Positions 8,763-15,939 of a stretch of DNA of 38,798 nucleotides are shown piece by piece. Position 1 is the first letter of the stretch. Every line of letters starts with the position of its first letter. The notes below the pieces were generated by a model. The model was not told where the DNA came from. It ran no database searches and worked only from the letters and a program-made list of their open reading frames with translations. The stretch is from an uncultured Clostridia bacterium (lineage in GTDB: Bacteria > Bacillota > Clostridia > UBA1381), in contig CAJUFV010000073.1 of assembly GCA_910585795.1 (NCBI GenBank), positions 1 to 38,798 on the forward strand. The letters are read 5' to 3'. Made by a program: the position numbers and the translations under genes.

Positions 8763-9554
8763 ATGGGAAAGATTATCATAATCGCGTCCGGAAAGGGCGG
8801 CACAGGCAAGACTACCACTGCCGCGAATATTGGCGCGGCGCTTGCGTCTAAGGGTAAGCTGGTGGCTCTTGTGGACATGGATATGGGACTTCGCAATCTT
8901 GATATTGCGCTTGGCCTGGAAAACAGTATAGTATATGATATTGCTGATGTTATAGATGGTACATGTACGCTTGACGAAGCACTTATTAAAGACAAGAGGT
9001 ATGAAAACCTGTACTTTATTCCGGCGCCTCAAACACGTGACGCGTCATCACTTGATGCGGGCAATGTTCGTGGTGTATGGGACAGCATAAAGTCGAGATT
9101 TGATTATTGTGTAGCGGACGCGCCGGCAGGCGTGGACGGAGGCTTTACATATGCCGCAATGCGCGCGGACTGCGCTGTTATTGTCACTATGCCGGAGATT
9201 ACCGCGCTTAGAGACGCGGACAGAGCAATATCAGTTCTTGAAGATATGGGAATATCGGATATAAAAGTTATTATTAACCGTATAAGAGCTGATATGATTG
9301 ACAGGGGAATAATGATGAATATGGATGACTGTGTGGATATGCTTCAGGTACCTGTACTGGGAATAGTACCTGATGACGAAGAGCTTGTAATGTCTGCGCT
9401 TAAAGGGAATCTCGCAGTATCTGATGAAAATTCAAAGGCAGGCAGGGCATTTTTGAATATAACCTCAAGGATTTTAGGAGAGGAAGTGCCCGTTATGGAT
9501 TTTGATGAAAAGGAAGGCTTTTTTAAACGTATGAAAAAGCTGTTTACAAAGTAA
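8763..9554 (+). CDS. minD: Septum site-determining ATPase MinD
   Basis: MinD is a ParA-type ATPase that dimerises on ATP, binds the membrane and recruits MinC. From the ATG at 8763 it has 263 residues, the family norm. The deviant Walker A motif KGGTGKT gives Lys11 and Lys16; DMDMGLRNLD is the switch I/A' region, and CVADAPAGVD the Walker B segment, with Ala-Pro-Ala-Gly-Val-Asp in place of the usual SPAGIE-like string. The C-terminus GFFKRMKKLFTK is the amphipathic membrane-targeting helix. Upstream in-frame codons back to 8691 lie in the promoter region and are not counted. MinE, the usual oscillation partner, does not follow. Confidence 0.95.
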   Translation: MGKIIIIASGKGGTGKTTTAANIGAALASKGKLVALVDMDMGLRNLDIALGLENSIVYDIADVIDGTCTLDEALIKDKRYENLYFIPAPQTRDASSLDAGNVRGVWDSIKSRFDYCVADAPAGVDGGFTYAAMRADCAVIVTMPEITALRDADRAISVLEDMGISDIKVIINRIRADMIDRGIMMNMDDCVDMLQVPVLGIVPDDEELVMSALKGNLAVSDENSKAGRAFLNITSRILGEEVPVMDFDEKEGFFKRMKKLFTK

Positions 9555-9592
9555 AATATTGGGTTGAAAAAAGCACAAAAGGAGGTATTTTC

Positions 9593-9997
9593 ATGAATAT
9601 CGCACTGATAGCGCATGATAAAAAAAAGGAATTAATGGTACAGTTTTGTATAGCTTATTCGGGTATACTTTCGCGGCATTCGTTGTATGCGACCGGAACG
9701 ACAGGTAAAATGATAATTGAAAATACCGGACTTAATGTATATAGATTTTTGTCAGGACCTCAGGGGGGAGACCAGCAGATAGGAGCAAGAATTGCTTATA
9801 ATGAGATTGACCTTGTTCTTTTTTTCCGTGACCCGCTGAATGCTGAGAGCTATGAGCCAGACGTGTTTTCTCTTCTGCGGCTGTGTGATATGCATAATAT
9901 ACCGATTGCAACTAATTCGGCTACAGCCGAGGTGCTTATACATGGTCTTGAGCGCGGCGACCTTGACTGGCGTGATATTGTTAATCCGAAAAACTGA
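9593..9997 (+). CDS. mgsA: Methylglyoxal synthase
   Basis: This enzyme converts dihydroxyacetone phosphate to methylglyoxal and phosphate, a bypass that relieves sugar-phosphate stress. The 134 residues match the family (Bacillus about 137). Visible motifs are IALIAHDKKKELM at the N-terminus, ATGTTG phosphate loop, SGPQGGDQQIGA with Asp60, FFRDPLNA with Asp80, and IPIATNSATAE. The position of the E. coli catalytic His98 in the DPLNAxxHxPD stretch is Tyr87 here (TAT codon), an unusual change. Asp90 is kept. AAAGGAGGT at 9578-9586 precedes the ATG. It is the last gene of the minD transcript and is followed by a strong terminator. Clostridial min operons often carry mgsA. Confidence 0.93.
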   Translation: MNIALIAHDKKKELMVQFCIAYSGILSRHSLYATGTTGKMIIENTGLNVYRFLSGPQGGDQQIGARIAYNEIDLVLFFRDPLNAESYEPDVFSLLRLCDMHNIPIATNSATAEVLIHGLERGDLDWRDIVNPKN

Positions 9998-10008
9998 TGT
10001 GAATTATT

Positions 10009-10041
10009 AAAGAGACGCTTCAAAAATGAAGCGTCTCTTTT
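10009..10041 (+). terminator. Rho-independent terminator after mgsA
   Basis: A perfect 13-bp stem, AAAGAGACGCTTC (10009-10021) with GAAGCGTCTCTTT (10028-10040), 6-base loop, ending in a T-run. The T-rich ends on both arms mean it could also work on the other strand, for the small - strand gene that ends at 10090. Confidence 0.9.
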
Positions 10042-10089
10042 CTGTGCGCTGTTATTCAATGATAAGCGTGATGACAATATGTCTGCAAT

Positions 10090-10206
10090 TTAAATATTAT
10101 TTTCTTCACAATATAAAGCCTCGTATTGCTGCTGAATTTCTTTTAACTTATCAATTAATGCGGAAAGCTACAAATATAAATTAAAATATAATTCTTTATA
10201 GTCCAT
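10090..10206 (-). pseudogene. Small ORF (38 codons) with in-frame TAG at codon 13
   Basis: On the - strand an ATG at 10206 follows AAGGAGAG at ideal spacing and opens a frame that reads MDYKELYFNLYL, then TAG (10168-10170), then LSALIDKLKEIQQQYEALY and a short Cys-Glu-Glu-Asn tail before TAA at 10090-10092. The part after the stop is a good amphipathic helix, so it still looks like protein. Mini-proteins of this length and style are often found divergent from XRE regulators in Clostridia (from memory). One base change (for example AAG to TAG) would explain the stop; a sequencing error or a natural short peptide are alternatives. It has its own TTGACA promoter. Confidence 0.55.
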
Positions 10207-10240
10207 GACAACACTCTCTCCTTTTCCATTTTATGACAAT

Positions 10241-10269
10241 ATTATGCACTATAAGGGTATAATTGTCAA
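10241..10269 (-). promoter_or_regulatory. Promoter for the - strand mini-gene
   Basis: Read on the - strand: TTGACA (10269-10264), 17-base spacer, CATAAT (10246-10241). The -35 is a perfect consensus. The spacer carries the decamer CACTATAAGG (on the + strand, 10247-10256) that recurs at the divergent XRE promoter, so it may be a repressor site. Confidence 0.65.
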
Positions 10270-10284
10270 CCTTTAATAGCTCGT

Positions 10285-10325
10285 TTGAGAGCTAAAAGAG
10301 TGTAATATAATACACTATAAGGTGT
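10285..10325 (+). promoter_or_regulatory. Promoter and candidate operator of the XRE regulator gene
   Basis: A perfect -10 TATAAT lies at 10306-10311 with TTGAGA at 10285-10290 (spacing 15, slightly short). The -10 is inside the inverted repeat GTGTA-6-TACAC (10300-10315). Directly after it ACAC-6-GTGT (10312-10325) forms a second small dyad that contains a copy of CACTATAAGG (10313-10322). This arrangement suits autorepression, but no binding data are available. Confidence 0.5.
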
Positions 10326-10330
10326 TTAAT

Positions 10331-10657
10331 ATGAAAAATGAATTAAATTTTGCAATAGGAAATAGAGTAAGAAAAATGAGAGAATATTTTGGATACACAC
10401 GTGAACAATTAGCTGAGAAGGTCGATATATCTATAAGATTTTTAACAGATATTGAATATGGTTCAAAAGGTATGTCTTTTTCTACATTGATAAGAATGTG
10501 TGAAGCTCTTCATGTTACAACTGATTATATTTTACTTGGCAGAGAAGAATATACAGATAATTCAAAAATCGTAGACGCGTTTAAAACTGTGGATGAAAAA
10601 TATATAAGCGGCGCGGAGGAATTACTTAAAACATTTATTAAAGCTCTTGACGCGTAA
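10331..10657 (+). CDS. XRE-family HTH transcriptional regulator
   Basis: This is a 108-residue protein with an N-terminal Cro/C1-type helix-turn-helix (about residues 8-65): IGNRVRKMREYFGYTREQLAEKV, then DISIRFLTDIEYGSKGMSFSTLIRMCEAL and DYILLG. The C-terminal 40 residues are a short helical tail without a known ligand domain. ATG at 10331 was preferred to GTG at 10322 because AAGGTG (10319-10324) is 6 bases upstream. The divergent small gene and the repeated decamer at both promoters suggest it controls itself and that neighbour. Target genes are not known. The two dyads and lower-GC flanks hint at an acquired cassette, but phage or plasmid genes are absent. Confidence 0.88.
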   Translation: MKNELNFAIGNRVRKMREYFGYTREQLAEKVDISIRFLTDIEYGSKGMSFSTLIRMCEALHVTTDYILLGREEYTDNSKIVDAFKTVDEKYISGAEELLKTFIKALDA

Positions 10658-10727
10658 AGGCGTGTTTTTATTATCAGCATATGCAAATAGTGCTGTTACA
10701 GAGGCAAACAATTACTTTTATATTTGT

Positions 10728-10761
10728 AACTACTTGATTTGAGAGATTAAGTAGTTTTTTT
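10728..10761 (+). terminator. Rho-independent terminator after the XRE gene
   Basis: AACTACTT (10728-10735) pairs with AAGTAGTT (10749-10756); further A-U and G-U pairs can extend into the 13-base loop, and a run of T follows to 10761. It isolates the regulator from the DUF362 gene. Confidence 0.75.
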
Positions 10762-10799
10762 GTTAGAATAAAAAAATTATTAATACTGCTGATTAACAG

Positions 10800-10828
10800 T
10801 TGAAATATAAGGAAGAATATTGTATAAT
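10800..10828 (+). promoter_or_regulatory. Sigma-A-type promoter for the DUF362-trmL-degV genes
   Basis: TTGAAA (10800-10805), 17-base spacer, TATAAT (10823-10828). Both hexamers are near-perfect. The expected start near 10835 gives a leader of about 65 bases that contains the hairpin at 10877-10897. Confidence 0.75.
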
Positions 10829-10866
10829 GGTATAAAATAGGTGGGAGGTTCACAATTTTTAAATTC

Positions 10867-10901
10867 GGAAAGGAATTTAACGCGTATGACGCGTTAAGAA
10901 T
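10867..10901 (+). promoter_or_regulatory. Shine-Dalgarno plus hairpin in the DUF362 leader
   Basis: GGAAAGGA (10867-10874) is the only good ribosome site but lies about 27 bases before the ATG at 10902. Between them is a perfect 9-bp inverted repeat, TTAACGCGT (10877-10885) and ACGCGTTAA (10889-10897), with ATG in the 3-base loop. If the hairpin folds in RNA, the site is brought to about 7 bases from the start. The loop ATG would otherwise open a four-codon ORF (Met-Thr-Arg-stop). A DNA operator is the other explanation. Confidence 0.5.
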
Positions 10902-12062
10902 ATGTACATGAATAATAAGGTTTCCATAGTAAAATGTGAACAATATTCTGATGCGCTTGAGTCGGTAGAAAAAGCCGTATCGCTTATAGGCGGAATTGAA
11001 AGGTTTATAAAAAAAGGTGATAAGGTTGTTATAAAGCCTAATCTTGTTTCAAAGAAAAAGCCTGACGAAGCAGTTACTACAAATCCTGAATTTCTTCATG
11101 CGGTAATAGTTTTAGCGGAGAAGGCCGGAGGTATTGTGACTATAGCGGAAAGTCCGGGAGGACCGTATAATATTGCCGCGCTAAAGGGTATATATAATAT
11201 ATGCGGAATAAATAAAGCGATTGAGGGGACGAACGCGAAGTTGAATTTTGATACGGAATTTACGGAAGTAAATTATCCGGAAGGAAAAACCGTGAAAAAT
11301 ATCCCTATAATTAATCCGATAATTGACGCTGATGTAATAATTTCACTGCCGAAGCTAAAAACGCATGCTATGACAAGTTATACCGGCGCTGTGAAAAATC
11401 TATTCGGAACTATTCCAGGAACGTATAAAGCGGAATTGCATTTTCGCCTGAATGAGCGCCGAGCGTTTTGCTCAATGTTGGTTGACCTGCATGAATGCGT
11501 AAAGCCTGCTCTTTCAATCATGGACGCTGTATGGGGCATGGAGGGCAACGGCCCGACTGCGGGACAGAATCGGTATATCGGTCTTGTTATGGCGTCTGAA
11601 AATTCGCATGCTTTGGATATGGCGGCATGTCATTTAATAGATTATACTCCTGATGAAGTGGATACTGTACGCGAAGCTGTAGAAAGAGGACTTGTCGTAC
11701 CAAATGCGGCGGAGCTGGAAATTATCGGTGAAAGTCTTGACAGTAGTCTTATTATAAAGGATTTTCTGAAGCCGGAAAGCCATTTTAATCTTTTAAAATT
11801 GATTTCTTTGCCCGCGTCTTTGAATGCTCGTCTTACAAATGCTCTTGCGTCAAAGCCGAAAATGGATTACAGCATGTGTGTAAGCTGTGGTGAATGCGCA
11901 AGATGCTGTCCGCCAAAGGCTATTGACATGAGTTTAGGCAAGCCTGTTATAGACGAAAAGAAGTGTATAAAATGCTTCTGCTGTCAGGAATTGTGCCCCA
12001 AAAAGGCGGTTATGATTAAACGTCCGCTGTTAAATAGATTTATGCTGAAATTTTTAAGATAA
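10902..12062 (+). CDS. DUF362 domain protein with two C-terminal 4Fe-4S clusters
   Basis: This 386-residue protein combines an N-terminal DUF362 domain (about 1-300; motifs VVIKPNLVSKK, TTNPEFLHAV, AESPGGP, DVIISLPKLKTH, GAVKNLFGTIPG) with a bacterial ferredoxin domain at the C-terminus. The ferredoxin part has two cluster motifs, CVSCGECARCCP and CIKCFCCQELCP. The family is widespread in anaerobes; its substrate is not established, and a redox or electron-transfer role is inferred from the clusters only. An Met at 10908 is an alternative start. It heads a run with trmL and degV (gaps of 15 and 13 bases) but shares no obvious pathway with them. The leader has an unusual hairpin. Confidence 0.88.
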   Translation: MYMNNKVSIVKCEQYSDALESVEKAVSLIGGIERFIKKGDKVVIKPNLVSKKKPDEAVTTNPEFLHAVIVLAEKAGGIVTIAESPGGPYNIAALKGIYNICGINKAIEGTNAKLNFDTEFTEVNYPEGKTVKNIPIINPIIDADVIISLPKLKTHAMTSYTGAVKNLFGTIPGTYKAELHFRLNERRAFCSMLVDLHECVKPALSIMDAVWGMEGNGPTAGQNRYIGLVMASENSHALDMAACHLIDYTPDEVDTVREAVERGLVVPNAAELEIIGESLDSSLIIKDFLKPESHFNLLKLISLPASLNARLTNALASKPKMDYSMCVSCGECARCCPPKAIDMSLGKPVIDEKKCIKCFCCQELCPKKAVMIKRPLLNRFMLKFLR

Positions 12063-12077
12063 AGGATATGATAAAGA

Positions 12078-12569
12078 ATGTTTAATATTGTTCTTGTAGA
12101 GCCGCGGATTCCGCAGAATACGGGTAATATTGCCCGTACTTGCGCTGCTACAGGCTCGCAGCTTCATATAGTGCGTCCGACCGCGTTTCAGATTACGGAT
12201 AAAAATTTAAAACGCGCGGGACTTGACTACTGGCATTTGCTGAATGTTCAGTATTACGATAATCTTGAGGATTTTTTTGAAAAAACAAAGGGTGCGCGCT
12301 ATTTTTACGCAAGCACAAAGGCAAAGTATACATATTCCGACGCGGAATTTAAAGATAATGACTATATTCTGTTCGGACGTGAGGATGCGGGACTTCCGGA
12401 AGAGCTTCTTTATGAGCATGAGGAACGATGTATACGTATTCCCATGATTGAACAGGCGCGAAGTCTAAATTTATCGAATTCTGTTGCTGTTGTTATATAT
12501 GAGGCGCTTCGTCAGCAGGGGTTTGGAAATTTAAAGCGGCTGGGTCAGCTTACAAAATTTAACTGGTAA
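12078..12569 (+). CDS. trmL: tRNA (cytidine34/uridine34-2'-O)-methyltransferase TrmL
   Basis: This SPOUT-class enzyme methylates the ribose 2'-OH of the wobble base in certain tRNA-Leu species, using S-adenosylmethionine bound in a trefoil knot. The 163 residues match the family size. Motif 1 is LVEPRIPQNTGNIARTC (residues 5-21), motif 2 is around LFGREDAGLPEELL (about 95-108), and motif 3 is IPMIEQARSLNLSNSVAVVIYEALRQ (about 118-143), which together form the knot. AAAGG at 12061-12065 is 12 bases upstream of the ATG, a little long. It lies between the DUF362 gene and degV on the same strand. Confidence 0.93.
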   Translation: MFNIVLVEPRIPQNTGNIARTCAATGSQLHIVRPTAFQITDKNLKRAGLDYWHLLNVQYYDNLEDFFEKTKGARYFYASTKAKYTYSDAEFKDNDYILFGREDAGLPEELLYEHEERCIRIPMIEQARSLNLSNSVAVVIYEALRQQGFGNLKRLGQLTKFNW

Positions 12570-12582
12570 AGGGGATTTTCAT

Positions 12583-13449
12583 ATGTCAGATATTAAAATT
12601 ATTGTCGATTCAGGTTCAGATATACCTAAGGAAATCGCGGATAGGTATGATATAGGGATAATATCGTTTCTCAGTTTATTTGGAGAGGAACAGTTTGTGC
12701 ATATGGTTGATATAACAAATCAGGAGTTTTTTGAGAAATTAGAGAGCTTTGACGGATTCCCGACTACATCTCAGACATCATACGGCGATATGTATGATTA
12801 TTTTTCAGAGCAGTGCAAGGCGCATGAAAGCGTTATTTACTTTTCGCTTTCCTCTGCCGCAAGCGGACAGTATCAGACAGCGAATCTTGTAAAAAATGAA
12901 ATTCTTGAAGAAAATCCGGATGCTGATTTTCATATTGTGGATTCATATAAGTTTTCGCTTTATATTGCGCAGACAGCCGTACACGCGGCGCGGATGGCGC
13001 GGGACGGAAAAAGTGTGGATGAAATTATTTCAGAATGTGAGAAATATATAAAAACATGGCGCTGTTATTTGCTTGTGGACACCTTGAAATATCTTGAAAA
13101 GGGCGGAAGGCTGTCTAAAACGGCGGCGTTTGTAGGAACGATGTTGGATATAAAGCCGGTACTGACTATTGAAAACGGACTTGTTGAAAGTATGGATAAG
13201 CTAAGAGGCAAAAAAAAGCTTTTGGATAAGCTTATAGAAAAGATTGGTGATGATTCCGACATGGATAGAGACAATCCGAAATTCCTTGTTGTGCAGTCTG
13301 ATGATGATAAGGGCAGAGAAATTTGCGCGAAGCTGCGTGAGGAATATGGGGATGATTGTATTGAAATGTACGGTGAATTTGGACCGCTGATAGGAACGCA
13401 TGTGGGCAAAGGCGCGATAGCTGTTATTCCGAGAATTAAGGTCAGTTAA
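12583..13449 (+). CDS. DegV family fatty-acid-binding protein
   Basis: DegV (FakB-like) proteins bind a long-chain fatty acid and, with FakA kinases, feed exogenous fatty acids into phospholipid synthesis. The protein has 288 residues, the usual size. The start IIVDSGSDIP with the conserved Asp-Ser-Gly-Ser-Asp is typical; FPTTSQTSYGD is the lipid carboxylate-binding region, and SSAASGQYQTA and DTLKYLEKGGR follow at their normal places. The C-terminal end GPLIGTHVGKGAIAVI is another family marker. AAAGGGGA precedes the ATG by about 9 bases. No fakA homologue is in the window, so the partner kinase must be elsewhere. Several DegV paralogues per genome are usual in Firmicutes. Confidence 0.92.
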   Translation: MSDIKIIVDSGSDIPKEIADRYDIGIISFLSLFGEEQFVHMVDITNQEFFEKLESFDGFPTTSQTSYGDMYDYFSEQCKAHESVIYFSLSSAASGQYQTANLVKNEILEENPDADFHIVDSYKFSLYIAQTAVHAARMARDGKSVDEIISECEKYIKTWRCYLLVDTLKYLEKGGRLSKTAAFVGTMLDIKPVLTIENGLVESMDKLRGKKKLLDKLIEKIGDDSDMDRDNPKFLVVQSDDDKGREICAKLREEYGDDCIEMYGEFGPLIGTHVGKGAIAVIPRIKVS

Positions 13450-13460
13450 AATTTATAAAA

Positions 13461-13489
13461 TTGTCATTTTGGACAGCAGGCGGTATAAA
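13461..13489 (+). promoter_or_regulatory. Possible promoter for apgM
   Basis: TTGTCA (13461-13466), 17-base spacer, TATAAA (13484-13489), just after the degV stop. The start of apgM is 23 bases further with GGAGGGA as ribosome site. Confidence 0.5.
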
Positions 13490-13512
13490 AGTACACGGAG
13501 GGAAGAAATAAA

Positions 13513-14727
13513 ATGAAGTATATAGTAATATTAGGTGATGGCATGGCGGATTATCCTGTTGACGCTTTTGACGGAAAGACTATTTTGGAGGCGGCACGAA
13601 AGCCGGTTATAGATTATATGGCACAGCATGGAGAAATGGGGATGGTCAAAACCGTTCAGGACGGAATGAAGCCGGGAAGTGATGTTGCGAATCTGTCTGT
13701 TATGGGTTATGATACAAGAAAATGCTATAGCGGACGCTCTCCGCTTGAAGCCGCTTCAATAGGCGTTGAGCTTAAAGCTGATGATGTTACGTTCAGAACA
13801 AATCTTGTAACTCTCAGTGATGAGGAAGATTTTGCCGATAAGACAATGCTTGATTACAGCGCGGGAGAAATCTCGACAGAGGAAGCCGCCCAGCTTATTG
13901 ACGCGGTCGCGAAGGAGCTGGACACGGATAAAATTAAATTTTATTCAGGCGTAAGCTACCGCCATTTGTGCGTATGGAACGGAGGAAGCGTAAAGGTTTC
14001 TCTCACGCCTCCGCATGATATTTCGGACAGGAAAATAACGGACTATCTGCCGAGGGGCGAGGGCGCGGAAAAGCTTCTTGAGATGATGAAGGAAAGCGAG
14101 AAAATACTAAAAGAGCATCCTGTCAACAAGGCTCGTATTGCCGATGGCAAAAATCCTGCGACTTCAATCTGGATATGGGGAGAGGGAACAAAGCCTCAGC
14201 TTGATAATTTTGAAGAAAAATTCGGTCTTAAGGGCAGTGTTATTTCAGCGGTTGATTTGATAAAGGGTATTGCCAAATGCGCTGGTATGAACTCTATTGA
14301 TGTGGAGGGAGCAACCGGCAACTGTGAAACCAACTGGGAAGGCAAGGCACAGGCCGCGCTTGACGCTGTTCTTGGCGGAAGTGATTTTGTTTATGTGCAT
14401 ATGGAAGCTCCGGACGAAATGGGACATCAGGGCGCCGCGGACAAGAAAAAGCTGGCGGTTGAAATAATAGACGATAAGGTCGTTAAGTTTTTGAAAGACG
14501 AGCTTGAAAAGCGTGGGATTGATTATAGAATGCTTATTATGCCGGACCATCCAACACCGATTAAGCTGAAAACGCATGTGTCTGACCCGGTGCCGTATAT
14601 TATTTATGACAGCACAAATGAAACAGACATAAACGCCGGTCTTACGTATACTGAAGCAAATGGCCAAAAAACAGGTATATATATTGAAAAGGGCTATGAG
14701 CTTATGAACAGATTTTTAGGGAAGTAA
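13513..14727 (+). CDS. apgM: Cofactor-independent phosphoglycerate mutase, archaeal type
   Basis: ApgM interconverts 3- and 2-phosphoglycerate in glycolysis without 2,3-bisphosphoglycerate. It belongs to the alkaline phosphatase superfamily. The 404-residue protein starts with YIVILGDGMADYP, giving a metal-binding Asp8, continues with GSDVANLSVMGYD, where the Ser is the expected phospho-acceptor, and has late metal ligands in HMEAPDEMGHQG (about 296-307) and MPDHPTPI (about 342-349). This size and these motifs fit the ApgM class rather than the 510-residue GpmI class. Bacterial members are sometimes annotated as homoserine kinase-like, and a side role cannot be excluded. It has its own promoter and is followed by the AI-2E permease after 24 bases. 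Confidence 0.93.
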   Translation: MKYIVILGDGMADYPVDAFDGKTILEAARKPVIDYMAQHGEMGMVKTVQDGMKPGSDVANLSVMGYDTRKCYSGRSPLEAASIGVELKADDVTFRTNLVTLSDEEDFADKTMLDYSAGEISTEEAAQLIDAVAKELDTDKIKFYSGVSYRHLCVWNGGSVKVSLTPPHDISDRKITDYLPRGEGAEKLLEMMKESEKILKEHPVNKARIADGKNPATSIWIWGEGTKPQLDNFEEKFGLKGSVISAVDLIKGIAKCAGMNSIDVEGATGNCETNWEGKAQAALDAVLGGSDFVYVHMEAPDEMGHQGAADKKKLAVEIIDDKVVKFLKDELEKRGIDYRMLIMPDHPTPIKLKTHVSDPVPYIIYDSTNETDINAGLTYTEANGQKTGIYIEKGYELMNRFLGK

Positions 14728-14751
14728 TATTCTCGTGAAGGGAATGATAAT

Positions 14752-15939
14752 ATGAAAATCAGAAAAAACTGGATAAAGCTGATTATATTTGCGGGATGCA
14801 TAGCAGTTGCGGCGGTAATTGTTTATTTATTTCTTCCGAAGATTGTAGGTGCGGCTGGATTTATTATAAGACTATTTTTACCATTTATTCTTGGATATGT
14901 TTTTTCACTGGCGGTAAATCCGCTTGCGGATACGCTTCAGAAGCGTTTGAAAATACCGAGGGGACTGTCGGCAGTGCTGGTAATAGTGCTGATAGTCGGA
15001 CTGCTTGGCGGCGTGATTACATTTGCGGTTTGGAAAATAATTGATGAAATCCGTACATTGTATACGCAGTTTCCGCAGATATATGAAAATATGCGGATGA
15101 ATATGCATGCTTTTGGTGAGAAGTGGTCGGCGGTTTATATGAATCTTCCTTCAAATATTCAGGAAGCGCTGACCGCATTGTCGGCGGCTGTTTCTGATAA
15201 GGCGGCGGAGCTTATAAATACTGTATCCAAGCCTGTGATGAATCATGCCGGAGACTTTGCAAAGGCTATACCAAGTGTGTTTATATCTGTGATAGTATTT
15301 CTGCTTTCTTCATATTTTATGGTTTCAGAGAACAAAGTGGTGGCAGTAACACTACATAAGATGTTCAGACGCAAAACATCGGAAAGACTTAGCATGGTTA
15401 AAGCTGAGCTTAGGCAATATCTTGGCGGTTATCTTAAGGCGCAGGTAATACTTATGTTTATAGCGTTCGGAGTAATGTTTATAGGATTAAGTATTTTTGA
15501 TATAGATTATGCGCTGCTTATTGCGCTGGGTATAGCTATAGTGGACGCGCTGCCGTTTTTTGGAAGCGGACTGATTTTATGGCCGTGGACAGTAGCATCG
15601 TTCCTAAATGGAGATATTAAGCTGGGTGTTGGTTTGGTTGTAATATATCTGGCTGTTACGGTTATGCGCCGTATAGCTGAGCCGAAGCTGGTGAGCAGCG
15701 GTGTCGGCATGAATCCGCTTCTTACGCTTATGTCAATGTATGTAGGTTATAAAACACTTAGTATTGGCGGTCTTATTCTCGGCCCGATTATACTTATGAT
15801 TATGATAAGCTTTTATAAAGCCGGAATTTTTGATGCGCCGATACGTATTATAGGACATATAGGAAAAGTTATAAAGAAACAGTATATATTATTTAAACAA
15901 TTTGTGATAAATTTAATGGGGAGTGACTGGAATGAGTAA
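14752..15939 (+). CDS. AI-2E family membrane permease
   Basis: This is a 395-residue polytopic membrane protein of the AI-2E (PF01594) family, with the usual eight-helix pattern: two N-terminal helices, FILGYVFSLAVNPLAD, a long amphipathic middle (about residues 100-190), then a C-terminal set of helices with the family motif DALPFFGSGLILWPW and RRIAEPKLVSSGVGMNPLLTL. Members export various solutes (autoinducer-2, Na+/H+ exchange); the substrate cannot be told from sequence. It ends inside the start of metG (8-base overlap), so the two are translationally linked. Confidence 0.9.
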   Translation: MKIRKNWIKLIIFAGCIAVAAVIVYLFLPKIVGAAGFIIRLFLPFILGYVFSLAVNPLADTLQKRLKIPRGLSAVLVIVLIVGLLGGVITFAVWKIIDEIRTLYTQFPQIYENMRMNMHAFGEKWSAVYMNLPSNIQEALTALSAAVSDKAAELINTVSKPVMNHAGDFAKAIPSVFISVIVFLLSSYFMVSENKVVAVTLHKMFRRKTSERLSMVKAELRQYLGGYLKAQVILMFIAFGVMFIGLSIFDIDYALLIALGIAIVDALPFFGSGLILWPWTVASFLNGDIKLGVGLVVIYLAVTVMRRIAEPKLVSSGVGMNPLLTLMSMYVGYKTLSIGGLILGPIILMIMISFYKAGIFDAPIRIIGHIGKVIKKQYILFKQFVINLMGSDWNE

